Assembly (NCBI GenBank): GCA_031254715.1
Contig: JAIRTY010000568.1
Span: forward strand, 1 to 5,827
Direction: 5' to 3'
DNA length: 5,827 bases
Origin: Nocardiopsaceae bacterium
Lineage (GTDB): Bacteria > Actinomycetota > Actinomycetes > Streptosporangiales > Streptosporangiaceae
Part shown: one piece after another, positions 1-5,827 of the stretch
Position numbering within the stretch: the first letter of the stretch is position 1
Layout: the number at the start of each line of letters is the position of its first letter
Translations under genes and position numbers: made by a program
Notes under the pieces: model-generated
Seen by the model: only the letters and a program-made list of their open reading frames with translations
Database searches by the model: none
What the model was told of the DNA's origin: nothing

Positions 1-222
1 GTGCCTGCCGGGCAGGCCTACGCGGCCGTGGAATCGCCCCGCGGCGAGCTGGGCTGCCACGCGGTCAGCGACGGCAGCACCCGGCCGTACCGGGTCCACT
101 TCCGTGACCCGTCATTCGCGAACCTGCAGGCCCTCCCGGCGATGTGCGAGGGCGGCATGGTCGCCGACGTCATCGCGGCGGTCGCCAGCGTGGACCCGGT
201 GATGGGGGGAGTGGACAGGTAA
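1..222 (+). CDS. nuoD: NADH-quinone oxidoreductase subunit D, C-terminal fragment (5' end outside window)
   Basis: This is the last 73 codons of NuoD, the 49-kDa-type subunit of complex I. NuoD sits in the connecting module and helps form the quinone-reduction pocket against NuoB and NuoH. The visible part has the family's C-terminal landmarks: ESPRGELG (fragment residues 11-18), a following [14 protein letters not shown], and the terminal DPVMGGVDR ending in the conserved Asp-Arg. The family is usually about 400-440 residues long, so more than 80% of the gene lies upstream. The GTG at base 1 is simply an in-frame valine codon at the window edge and not a start. The quinone-site His and Tyr residues lie in the missing N-terminal part and cannot be assessed. 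The stop codon TAA overlaps the nuoE start by one base (TAATG), which indicates coupled translation in one operon. I see no frameshift or decay. Identification is firm from motifs and gene order. Confidence 0.96.
   Translation: MPAGQAYAAVESPRGELGCHAVSDGSTRPYRVHFRDPSFANLQALPAMCEGGMVADVIAAVASVDPVMGGVDR
204..211 (+). promoter_or_regulatory. Weak, distant ribosome-binding site for nuoE
   Basis: A G-run ending in GGGGAG lies 10 bases before the nuoE ATG at 222, which is longer than the ideal spacing. The other purine stretch, GGACAGG at 213-219, is only two bases from the start. With the TAATG overlap, this suggests that nuoE is translated largely by ribosomes terminating on nuoD and reinitiating. 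That is inference from spacing alone. Confidence 0.5.
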
Positions 223-911
223 TGCCGTTCAGTGACGAGGTGCGGGCCAGGCTGGACGCCGACGCCGACCAGATCATCTCCCGCTACCCGCGGTCCCGCT
301 CGGCGCTGCTGTCGCTGCTGCACCTGGTGCAGGCCGAGGAAGGGTATGTGTCCAAGGACGGGGCCGCCTACTGCGCGGACCGGCTCGGGCTGTCAGAGAC
401 CGAGGTCGCCGGCGTCGTGAGCTACTACAGCATGTACCGGCGGCGGCCGGGCGGCGACTACAACGTCGGCGTGTGCACGAACACGCTGTGCGCGATCATG
501 GGCGGGGACCAGATCCTGGCCAGCCTCTCCGAGCACCTCGGGGTCGGGCCCGACGAGACCACGCCGGACGGCATGGTCACCCTCCAGCACGTGGAATGCA
601 ACGCCGCCTGCGACTACGCGCCGGTGGTGATGGTCAACTGGGAGTTCTACGACAACATGACACCCGACTCGGCGCGCGGCCTGGTGGACGAGCTGCGGGC
701 GGGCGAGAAGCCGGTCCCCTCCCGTGGCCCGGCCCGGCTGTGCACCTGGCGGGAGGCCGCCCGGGTGCTGGCCGGCTTCCCCGACGGCCAGGCGGGCGAC
801 GGCCCGGCGGCCGGGCCCGCCACCCTGGCCGGGCTCATGCTGGCACGGGAGAACGGCTGGACCGCACCGGAGCCGGCCGCCAAGGGCGACCCCGCGGGGA
901 GCGGGCAGTGA
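222..911 (+). CDS. nuoE: NADH-quinone oxidoreductase subunit E (24-kDa type, [2Fe-2S] N1a)
   Basis: NuoE is a peripheral subunit of the NADH-oxidising module on the cytoplasmic side. It holds the off-pathway [2Fe-2S] cluster N1a next to the FMN of NuoF. The 229-residue product has a helical N-terminal region (about 1-75, with YPRSRSALLSLLHLVQAEEGYVS-like sequence at 22-44). A thioredoxin-like ferredoxin domain follows (about 78-160). The four cluster ligands are visible as C85-x4-C90 and C126-x3-C130. Typical NuoE proteins are about 160-180 residues, so residues from about 165 form an extra tail. That tail carries a TWREAARVLAGFPD segment (175-188), an Ala/Gly/Pro linker, and a second short block, TLAGLMLARENGW (201-213). 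The ATG at 222 is preferred because it overlaps the nuoD stop and the N-terminus then fits the family. The reading frame stays open upstream to 144, but that extension would lie inside nuoD. A GTG at 240 is a weaker alternative start. Confidence 0.97.
   Translation: MPFSDEVRARLDADADQIISRYPRSRSALLSLLHLVQAEEGYVSKDGAAYCADRLGLSETEVAGVVSYYSMYRRRPGGDYNVGVCTNTLCAIMGGDQILASLSEHLGVGPDETTPDGMVTLQHVECNAACDYAPVVMVNWEFYDNMTPDSARGLVDELRAGEKPVPSRGPARLCTWREAARVLAGFPDGQAGDGPAAGPATLAGLMLARENGWTAPEPAAKGDPAGSGQ
896..901 (+). promoter_or_regulatory. Ribosome-binding site of nuoF
   Basis: GGGGAG lies six bases before the GTG at 908, inside the end of nuoE. The good match and spacing support the GTG start and the four-base overlap over a later GTG at 929. 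Confidence 0.75.
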
Positions 912-2209
912 CGGCCACCCTCACCCCGGTGCTCACCGCCCACTGGGACGACCCGGACGCCTTCCGGCTGGACGCCTACCGACGGGCCGGCGGGTACCAG
1001 GCGCTGGCCAAGGCGCTGGCCACCCCGCCGGACGACATCATCGCCATGGTCAAGGAATCCGGGCTGCGGGGCCGCGGCGGCGCTGGCTTCCCGACCGGCG
1101 TGAAATGGGGATTCATCCCGCAGGGCGACGGCAAGCCGCACTACCTCGTGGTCAACGCGGACGAGTCCGAGCCCGGCACCTGCAAGGACATCCCGCTGAT
1201 GCTGGCCACCCCGCACCTGCTGGTCGAGGGCGCGGTGATCGCCGCGTACGCGATCCGGGCGGAGCACGCGTTCATCTACGTGCGCGGCGAGGTACTGCAC
1301 GTGGTGCGGCGGGTCCAGCAGGCGGTGGCCGAGGCCTACCAGGCCGGCTACCTGGGCCGCGACATCCTCGGTTCGGGCTATGACCTGGAACTGACCGTGC
1401 ACGCGGGCGCTGGCGCCTACGAGTGCGGCGAGGAGACCGCGCTGCTCACCTCGCTGGAGGGGTACCGGGGCCTGCCCCGGCTGAAGCCGCCGTTCCCGGC
1501 GGTGGCCGGCCTGTACGCCTGCCCGACCGTCGTCAACAACGTGGAGTCGATCGCCAGCGTGCCGTCGATCGTGGCGAACGGCGGCCGCTGGTTCGCCGGC
1601 CTGGGCACCGAGAAGTCCAAGGGCTACGGCATCTTCTCGCTGTCCGGGCACGTCACGAAGCCGGGCCAGTACGAGGCCCCGCTCGGCATCACGCTGCGTG
1701 AGCTGCTCGATCTGGCGGGCGGGGTGCGGGCCGGGCACCGGCTCAAGTTCTGGACCCCGGGCGGGTCCTCCACCCCGATCTTCACCGACGAGCACCTGGA
1801 CGTGCCGATGGACTTCGAGTCCACGGCGGCCGCCGGGTCCATGCTGGGCACCCGGGCGCTGCAGATCTTCGACGAGACCACCTGCGTGGTCCGGGCCGTG
1901 CTCCGGTGGAACCAGTTCTACGAGCACGAGTCGTGCGGGAAGTGCACCCCCTGCCGGGAGGGCACGTTCTGGATGACGCTGCTGCTGGACGGGCTCGAGC
2001 GGGGCGAGGGGAACGAGGAGGACCTGGAGAAGCTCCTTGACATCTGCGACAACATGAACGGCCGGGTGTTCTGCCCGCTCGGCGACGGCGCCATCAGCCC
2101 GGTCGTCTCGTCGATCAAGTACTTCCGGGACGAGTTCCTCGAGCACCACAAGCGCGGCGGCTGCCCGTTCGACCCCGCTGCCGCGACGCTGTTTGGAGAC
2201 GCGCAGTGA
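908..2209 (+). CDS. nuoF: NADH-quinone oxidoreductase subunit F (51-kDa type; NADH/FMN binding, [4Fe-4S] N3)
   Basis: NuoF is the electron entry point of complex I. It binds NADH, transfers hydride to FMN and passes electrons to the [4Fe-4S] cluster N3. The 433-residue product is normal in length. The flavin/NADH fold shows [10 protein letters not shown] at 55-64, [12 protein letters not shown] at 83-94, and [14 protein letters not shown] at 167-180. An SLBB-type region follows at about 245-300. The C-terminal iron-sulfur domain has [12 protein letters not shown] at 341-352, giving C343, C346 and C349, with the fourth ligand C389 in VFCPLGDGA. All N3 ligands are therefore present. After KD the sequence reads IPLM, where many proteobacterial homologues have an arginine; as I recall this is usual in actinobacterial NuoF. 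The GTG start overlaps the nuoE stop by four bases (GTGA) and has GGGGAG six bases upstream. Related flavin subunits occur in NAD-linked hydrogenases and formate dehydrogenases, but flanking nuoD/E/G/H settle the assignment. Confidence 0.98.
   Translation: MTATLTPVLTAHWDDPDAFRLDAYRRAGGYQALAKALATPPDDIIAMVKESGLRGRGGAGFPTGVKWGFIPQGDGKPHYLVVNADESEPGTCKDIPLMLATPHLLVEGAVIAAYAIRAEHAFIYVRGEVLHVVRRVQQAVAEAYQAGYLGRDILGSGYDLELTVHAGAGAYECGEETALLTSLEGYRGLPRLKPPFPAVAGLYACPTVVNNVESIASVPSIVANGGRWFAGLGTEKSKGYGIFSLSGHVTKPGQYEAPLGITLRELLDLAGGVRAGHRLKFWTPGGSSTPIFTDEHLDVPMDFESTAAAGSMLGTRALQIFDETTCVVRAVLRWNQFYEHESCGKCTPCREGTFWMTLLLDGLERGEGNEEDLEKLLDICDNMNGRVFCPLGDGAISPVVSSIKYFRDEFLEHHKRGGCPFDPAAATLFGDAQ
2195..2200 (+). 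promoter_or_regulatory. Ribosome-binding site of nuoG
   Basis: GGAGAC lies five bases before the GTG at 2206, inside the end of nuoF. It decides the nuoG start in favour of 2206 over the in-frame GTG codons at 2236, 2239 and 2245, which have no comparable purine tract upstream. Confidence 0.7.
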
Positions 2210-4638
2210 CAGTCCAGAGCAACGACTCCGCCGGGGTGGTGGCGGTGGGCGAGGACGCGGTCACCGTCACCATCGACGGGTTCGAGATGAGGGTGCCGAA
2301 AGGCATGCTGGTGATCCGGGCGGCCGAGCTGCTCGGCATCCAGATCCCGCGGTTCTGCGACCACCCGCTGCTGGACCCGGCCGGGGCCTGCCGGCAGTGC
2401 CTGGTTGAGGTCGAGGGGCAGCGCAAGCCGCTCGCCTCCTGCACCACCACCTGCACCGACGGCATGGTGGTGCGGACGCAGCTCAGCTCGCCGGTGGCGG
2501 AGAAGGCCCAGCGCGGCGTGATGGAGCTGCTGCTCATCAACCACCCGCTCGACTGCCCCATGTGCGACAAGGGCGGCGAGTGCCCGCTGCAGAACCAGGC
2601 GATGTCGAACGGCCAGGGCGAGACCCGGTTCGCGGCCGAGAAGCGGCACTTCGCCAAGCCGGTGGCGATCTCCAGCCAGATCCTGCTCGACCGGGAACGC
2701 TGCATCTCCTGCACCCGCTGCACCCGGTTCTCGGAGGAGATCGCCGGGGACCCGTTCATCGACTTCCTGGAGCGCGGCCCGGCCCAGTTCATCGGCACCG
2801 CCGAGGGCAAGCCGTTCAACTCCTATTTCTCCGGGAACACGGTGCAGATCTGCCCGGTCGGCGCGCTCACCGGCAGCGCCTACCGGTTCCGGGCGCGGCC
2901 GTTCGACCTGGTGTCGACGCCCGGCGTGTGCGAGCACTGCGCGTCCGGCTGCCGGCTGCGCACCGACCACCGGCGGGGCGCCGTCACCCGCCGGATGGCC
3001 GGCGACGACCCGGCGGTCAACGAGGAGTGGAACTGCGACAAGGGCCGGTGGGCGTTCAGCTACGCCACCGAGCCGGACCGGCTGGCCTCGCCGCTGGTCC
3101 GCAGCGAGGAGGGGGTGCTGGAGCCCGCCTCCTGGCCGGTGGCGATCGCGGCCGCGGCGGCCGGTCTCGCCCGCGCCCACGGCCGGGCGGGCGTGCTCAC
3201 CGGCGGCAGGCTCACCCTGGAAGACGCCTACGCCTACGCGAAGTTCGCCCGGGTCGCGCTGGGCAGCAACGACATCGACCTGCGCGCCCGGCCGCACTCG
3301 GAGGAAGAGGAGCAGTTCCTGGCCGCCCGGGTGGCCGGCCGCCCCCCCGAGGTCAGCTACGCCGACCTGGAACGGGCCCCGGCCGTGCTGCTGGCCGGCT
3401 TCGACCCGGAGGAAGAGTCACCGATCGTCTTCCTGCGGCTGCGCAAGGCGGCCCGGGCCGGCAAGCTCACCGTCTATTCGGCCGCCCCGTTCGCCAGCCG
3501 CGGCCTGTGCCGCCTGTCCGGGGTGCTGCTGCCGGTCGCGCCCGGCGGCGAGGCGGCGCTGCTGACCCGGCTCACCGGAGGCACTGCCCCCGATGACGAC
3601 ATGGCGGCGGCCGCCAGCGCGCTGACCGCGGACGGGGCGGTGATCCTGGCCGGCGAGCGGCTCGCCGAGGTGCCGGGCGCCCTGTCGGCCGCGGCCACCC
3701 TGGCCGACGTCACCGGCGCCAGGCTGGCCTGGATCCCCCGGCGGGCAGGGGAGCGCGGCGCGGTCGAGGCAGGTGCCCTGCCCGGGCTGCTGCCGGCCGG
3801 CCGGCCGGTGACCGCCCCGGCCGCCCGGGCCGAGGTGGCGCGGGCCTGGGGGGTGTCCTCGCTGCCCGAGCGGCCCGGCCGTGACACCTCCGGGATGCTG
3901 GCCGCGGCCGCGGCCGGGGACCTCGATGCCCTGGTGGTCGCCGGCGTCGACCCGGATGACCTGCCGGACCCGCAGGCGGCGCTGGCCGCGCTGGCGGCCG
4001 TGCCGTTCGTGGTCAGCCTGGAACTGCGGGCCGGCCCCGTCACCGACCGGGCGGACGTGGTGCTGCCGGTGGCCGCGGTGGCGGAGAAGGCCGGCACGTT
4101 CGTGAACTGGGAGGGCCGGAGCGGCTCGTTCGGGCCCGCGCTGGAGGTACCGGGGATCGAGTCCGACCTGCAGCTGCTGGGCCGGATCGCCGATGAGATG
4201 GACGTCCACCTGGGACTGCCCGGTCCGGAGGCGGCCCGCCGCGAGCTTGCCGCGCTCGGGAACTACACCGGTCCCCGGACCGCGGTGCCCGCCCGGCACT
4301 CGGCTCCGGCCGCCAAGCCAGGCCCGGGGCAGGCGATCCTTGCCACCTGGCACCACCTGCTCGACACCGGGCGGATGTCCGACGGCGAGCCGTTCCTGGC
4401 CGGCACCGCCCGCGCCGCCGCCGCCTGGATGTCACCGGCGACCGCGGCCGAGGCCGGCACCGGCGACGGCGGTAAGGTCTCTGTGTCGACCGCGCGGGGC
4501 ACCGTGACCGTTCCCGTGCGGACACAGCCCATGCCCGACCGGGTGGTGTGGCTGCCCGCCCACTCCTCCGGCTGCGAGATCCGGCGCGAGCTCGGCGCCG
4601 GGCACGGCAGCCTGGTGACGCTGAGGAGCCCCGAATGA
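2206..4638 (+). CDS. nuoG: NADH-quinone oxidoreductase subunit G (75-kDa type; Fe-S clusters N1b, N4, N5, N7)
   Basis: NuoG is the largest subunit of the NADH-oxidising module and carries electrons from NuoF towards the connecting module. The product has 810 residues. A plant-type ferredoxin domain at about 18-100 supplies N1b through C51, C62, C65 and C79 (C-x10-C-x2-C-x13-C). The His-Cys3 cluster N5 follows as H113-x3-C117-x2-C120-x5-C126. The N4 ligands are C166, C169, C172 and C216 (in ICPVGALT). The next motif is C242-x2-C245-x3-C249-x27-C277, the signature of the distal cluster N7, which some bacteria have and mitochondria lack. From about 290 the protein resembles a degenerate molybdopterin-oxidoreductase domain, with an Ala/Gly-rich, weakly conserved middle and a clearer GTFVNWEGR block at 630-638. 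The C-terminal part, about 755-805, resembles a molydopterin-dinucleotide-binding-like beta domain. No catalytic Mo function is expected. The GTG start overlaps the nuoF stop (GTGA). A formate dehydrogenase alpha subunit is the main alternative but does not fit the context. Confidence 0.97.
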   Translation: MTVQSNDSAGVVAVGEDAVTVTIDGFEMRVPKGMLVIRAAELLGIQIPRFCDHPLLDPAGACRQCLVEVEGQRKPLASCTTTCTDGMVVRTQLSSPVAEKAQRGVMELLLINHPLDCPMCDKGGECPLQNQAMSNGQGETRFAAEKRHFAKPVAISSQILLDRERCISCTRCTRFSEEIAGDPFIDFLERGPAQFIGTAEGKPFNSYFSGNTVQICPVGALTGSAYRFRARPFDLVSTPGVCEHCASGCRLRTDHRRGAVTRRMAGDDPAVNEEWNCDKGRWAFSYATEPDRLASPLVRSEEGVLEPASWPVAIAAAAAGLARAHGRAGVLTGGRLTLEDAYAYAKFARVALGSNDIDLRARPHSEEEEQFLAARVAGRPPEVSYADLERAPAVLLAGFDPEEESPIVFLRLRKAARAGKLTVYSAAPFASRGLCRLSGVLLPVAPGGEAALLTRLTGGTAPDDDMAAAASALTADGAVILAGERLAEVPGALSAAATLADVTGARLAWIPRRAGERGAVEAGALPGLLPAGRPVTAPAARAEVARAWGVSSLPERPGRDTSGMLAAAAAGDLDALVVAGVDPDDLPDPQAALAALAAVPFVVSLELRAGPVTDRADVVLPVAAVAEKAGTFVNWEGRSGSFGPALEVPGIESDLQLLGRIADEMDVHLGLPGPEAARRELAALGNYTGPRTAVPARHSAPAAKPGPGQAILATWHHLLDTGRMSDGEPFLAGTARAAAAWMSPATAAEAGTGDGGKVSVSTARGTVTVPVRTQPMPDRVVWLPAHSSGCEIRRELGAGHGSLVTLRSPE
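4623..4628 (+). promoter_or_regulatory. Ribosome-binding site of nuoH
   Basis: GAGGAG lies six bases before the ATG at 4635, inside the last codons of nuoG. It is a strong match at good spacing and supports initiation at the ATGA overlap. Confidence 0.75.
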
Positions 4639-5827
4639 CCGGCCTGGCCGCTGCCCCCGACCCGACGCTGGCCAGCTTCGTCAACCAGCCGTGGTGGATC
4701 ATCGCCATCAAGGTCGTCGTCATCTTCGCGTTCCTGATGGTGATGACCCTGTTCATGATCTGGTTCGAGCGGCGGGTTATCGGCCGCATGCAGCAGCGGC
4801 CCGGCCCGAACCGGGCCGGCCCGTTCGGCCTGCTGCAGTCGCTGGTGGACGGGATCAAGCTGCCGCTGAAGGAGGACATCCGCCCCCGGGATGTGTACAA
4901 GCTGCTGTTCTGGCTGGCGCCGGGGATCTCGACGGCGGTCGCGTTCGTCAGCTTCTCGATCATCCCGTTCGGGCCCGAAGTCTCGATCGCGGGCGTGCGG
5001 ACCCCGCTCCAGCTCGCCGACCTGCCGGTGGCGGTGCTGCTGGTGCTGGCCATGAGCTCGATCGGGGTGTACGGGATCGTGCTGGCGGGGTGGTCGTCCG
5101 GGTCGCCGTACTCGCTGCTGGGCGGGCTCCGGTCATCGGCCCAGGTGGTCAGCTACGAGATCGCGATGGGCCTGTCGTTCGTGGCGGTGTTCCTGTACGC
5201 GGGATCGCTGTCCACCACCCAGATCGTGCGCTCCCAGGCGACGGGGTCGGAGTTCCACCTGTTCGGGGTGATCCTGCACTACCCCTCGTGGTTCGCTGTG
5301 GTGCTGTTCCCCTCGTTCGTCATCTACCTGATCACGATGGTGGGGGAGACCAACCGGCTCCCGTTCGACCTGCCGGAGGGCGAGGGCGAGCTGGTCGGCG
5401 GCTACCACACCGAGTACTCGTCGCTGAAGTTCGCGCTGTTCTTCCTGGCCGAGTACGTCAACATGACCACGGTGGCGGGGCTGGCCACCACGCTGTTCCT
5501 GGGCGGGTGGCGGGCGCCCTGGCCGCTGTCGGTATGGAGCGGGGCCAACAGCGGCTGGTGGCCGCTGCTGTGGTTCGGCGCCAAGGTGATGATCCTGCTG
5601 TTCTGCTTCGTCTGGCTGCGCGGGACCCTGCCGCGGATCCGGTACGACCAGCTGATGGCGCTCGGCTGGAAGATCCTCATCCCCGCGTCGCTGGCCTGGA
5701 TCCTCATGATCGCGACCATCCGGGCCTGGCGCCAGCAGGGCGGGAGCCTGCCCGTCTACATCGTGGCCGGGGCGATCGTGGTGGTGCTGATGGCGCTGGC
5801 CTGGCGGGGGGATATGGCGCTGGAACG
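4635..5827 (+). CDS. nuoH: NADH-quinone oxidoreductase subunit H (membrane subunit ND1 type), 3' end outside window
   Basis: NuoH is the membrane subunit that anchors the peripheral arm. With NuoB and NuoD it forms the quinone chamber, and it relays the redox signal into the proton-pumping membrane arm. The frame is open for 397 codons to the window edge. Landmarks are [20 protein letters not shown] (43-62), the YEI motif at 174-176, the acidic loop [20 protein letters not shown] (238-257), HTEYSSLKF (258-266), and [19 protein letters not shown] (328-346). Hydrophobic segments lie near 20-42, 90-110, 128-151, 173-190, 213-236, 264-292, 308-329, 341-364 and 374-390. That gives eight core helices plus an extra C-terminal one. 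Conserved loop glutamates E248, E250 and E252 are present. The core fold is complete here, so probably only a short hydrophilic tail and the stop are missing. The ATG overlaps the nuoG stop (ATGA). Identification is firm; the final length is unknown. Confidence 0.96.
   Translation, partial: MTGLAAAPDPTLASFVNQPWWIIAIKVVVIFAFLMVMTLFMIWFERRVIGRMQQRPGPNRAGPFGLLQSLVDGIKLPLKEDIRPRDVYKLLFWLAPGISTAVAFVSFSIIPFGPEVSIAGVRTPLQLADLPVAVLLVLAMSSIGVYGIVLAGWSSGSPYSLLGGLRSSAQVVSYEIAMGLSFVAVFLYAGSLSTTQIVRSQATGSEFHLFGVILHYPSWFAVVLFPSFVIYLITMVGETNRLPFDLPEGEGELVGGYHTEYSSLKFALFFLAEYVNMTTVAGLATTLFLGGWRAPWPLSVWSGANSGWWPLLWFGAKVMILLFCFVWLRGTLPRIRYDQLMALGWKILIPASLAWILMIATIRAWRQQGGSLPVYIVAGAIVVVLMALAWRGDMALE

Noticed and set aside
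1..3. GTG at the first base as a start codon for a 73-residue small protein.
   Set aside because: The sequence is plainly the conserved C-terminus of NuoD; the codon is an internal valine at the window edge.
647..2149. A 500-codon open frame on the - strand opposite nuoE/nuoF, and similar long - strand frames at 1918-3297, 3418-4356 and 4040-5053.
   Set aside because: They lie antisense to firmly identified genes. Their products are Arg/Gly/Pro/Ala/His-rich and low in complexity with no motifs. High GC content removes stop codons in shadow frames, which explains their length.
2562..3596. A 344-codon + strand frame inside nuoG, with shorter + strand frames inside nuoE, nuoF and nuoG.
   Set aside because: The out-of-frame products are Arg/Pro/Gly-rich with no recognisable domain, and they overlap a gene whose cluster ligands are all intact.
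3793..3808. Four tandem CCGG units forming a self-complementary tract, with similar GGCC/GCGGCCGC tracts near 3149 and 3901.
   Set aside because: They encode in-frame Ala/Gly/Pro/Arg residues in NuoG. Short GC palindromes are expected at this base composition, and no T-tract or intergenic position suggests a terminator.
2206..4638. nuoG as a molybdenum-dependent formate dehydrogenase alpha subunit, with nuoE/nuoF as its NAD-linked partners.
   Set aside because: The neighbours nuoD and nuoH, the intact N1b/N4/N5/N7 pattern, and the degenerate middle of the molybdopterin-like domain fit complex I and not a soluble formate dehydrogenase or hydrogenase.
1..5827. Promoters, terminators, RNA genes, insertion sequences, CRISPR arrays or attachment sites.
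   Set aside because: The window is coding from end to end with overlapping genes. I saw no repeat array, terminal inverted repeat, T-tract hairpin or tRNA-like sequence.

Overview
The window is a high-GC, densely coding segment of a bacterial respiratory complex I operon (type I NADH:quinone oxidoreductase). All genes are on the + strand in the order nuoD (3' end), nuoE, nuoF, nuoG, nuoH (5' part, nearly complete). The strong G/C bias at third codon positions, GTG starts, plain GGGGAG/GGAG ribosome-binding sites and the style of the proteins point to an actinomycete. Protein features behind that view include the long C-terminal tail on NuoE, the KDIPLM variant in NuoF, and a cysteine-rich NuoG carrying the extra N7 cluster motif. 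A filamentous actinomycete is my best guess, but the order or genus cannot be fixed from this window.

Layout: 1-222 is the C-terminal 73 codons of NuoD. NuoE occupies 222-911, NuoF 908-2209 and NuoG 2206-4638. NuoH starts at 4635 and is still open at the window end after 397 codons. Every junction overlaps: TAATG for D/E, GTGA for E/F and F/G, and ATGA for G/H. There is therefore no intergenic DNA, and no room for a promoter, terminator or RNA gene between genes. I see no mobile element, CRISPR array, tRNA/rRNA or riboswitch. I also see no in-frame TTA codon in any of the five genes.

How the parts work together: NuoE, NuoF and NuoG form the NADH-oxidising (N) module on the cytoplasmic side. 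NuoF binds NADH and FMN and holds cluster N3, NuoE holds the off-path cluster N1a, and NuoG carries N1b, N4, N5 and the distal N7. Electrons then pass through the connecting module, to which NuoD belongs, to quinone at the interface with membrane subunit NuoH. Quinone chemistry there drives proton pumping by antiporter-like subunits that should be encoded downstream. All iron-sulfur ligands expected for NuoE, NuoF and NuoG are present, so the enzyme looks intact and functional.

I looked for an undescribed system and did not find one. This is a conserved housekeeping locus. The findings are modest points: complete gene overlap, retention of the N7 ligands, lineage-style extensions of NuoE and NuoH, and a few motif variants.
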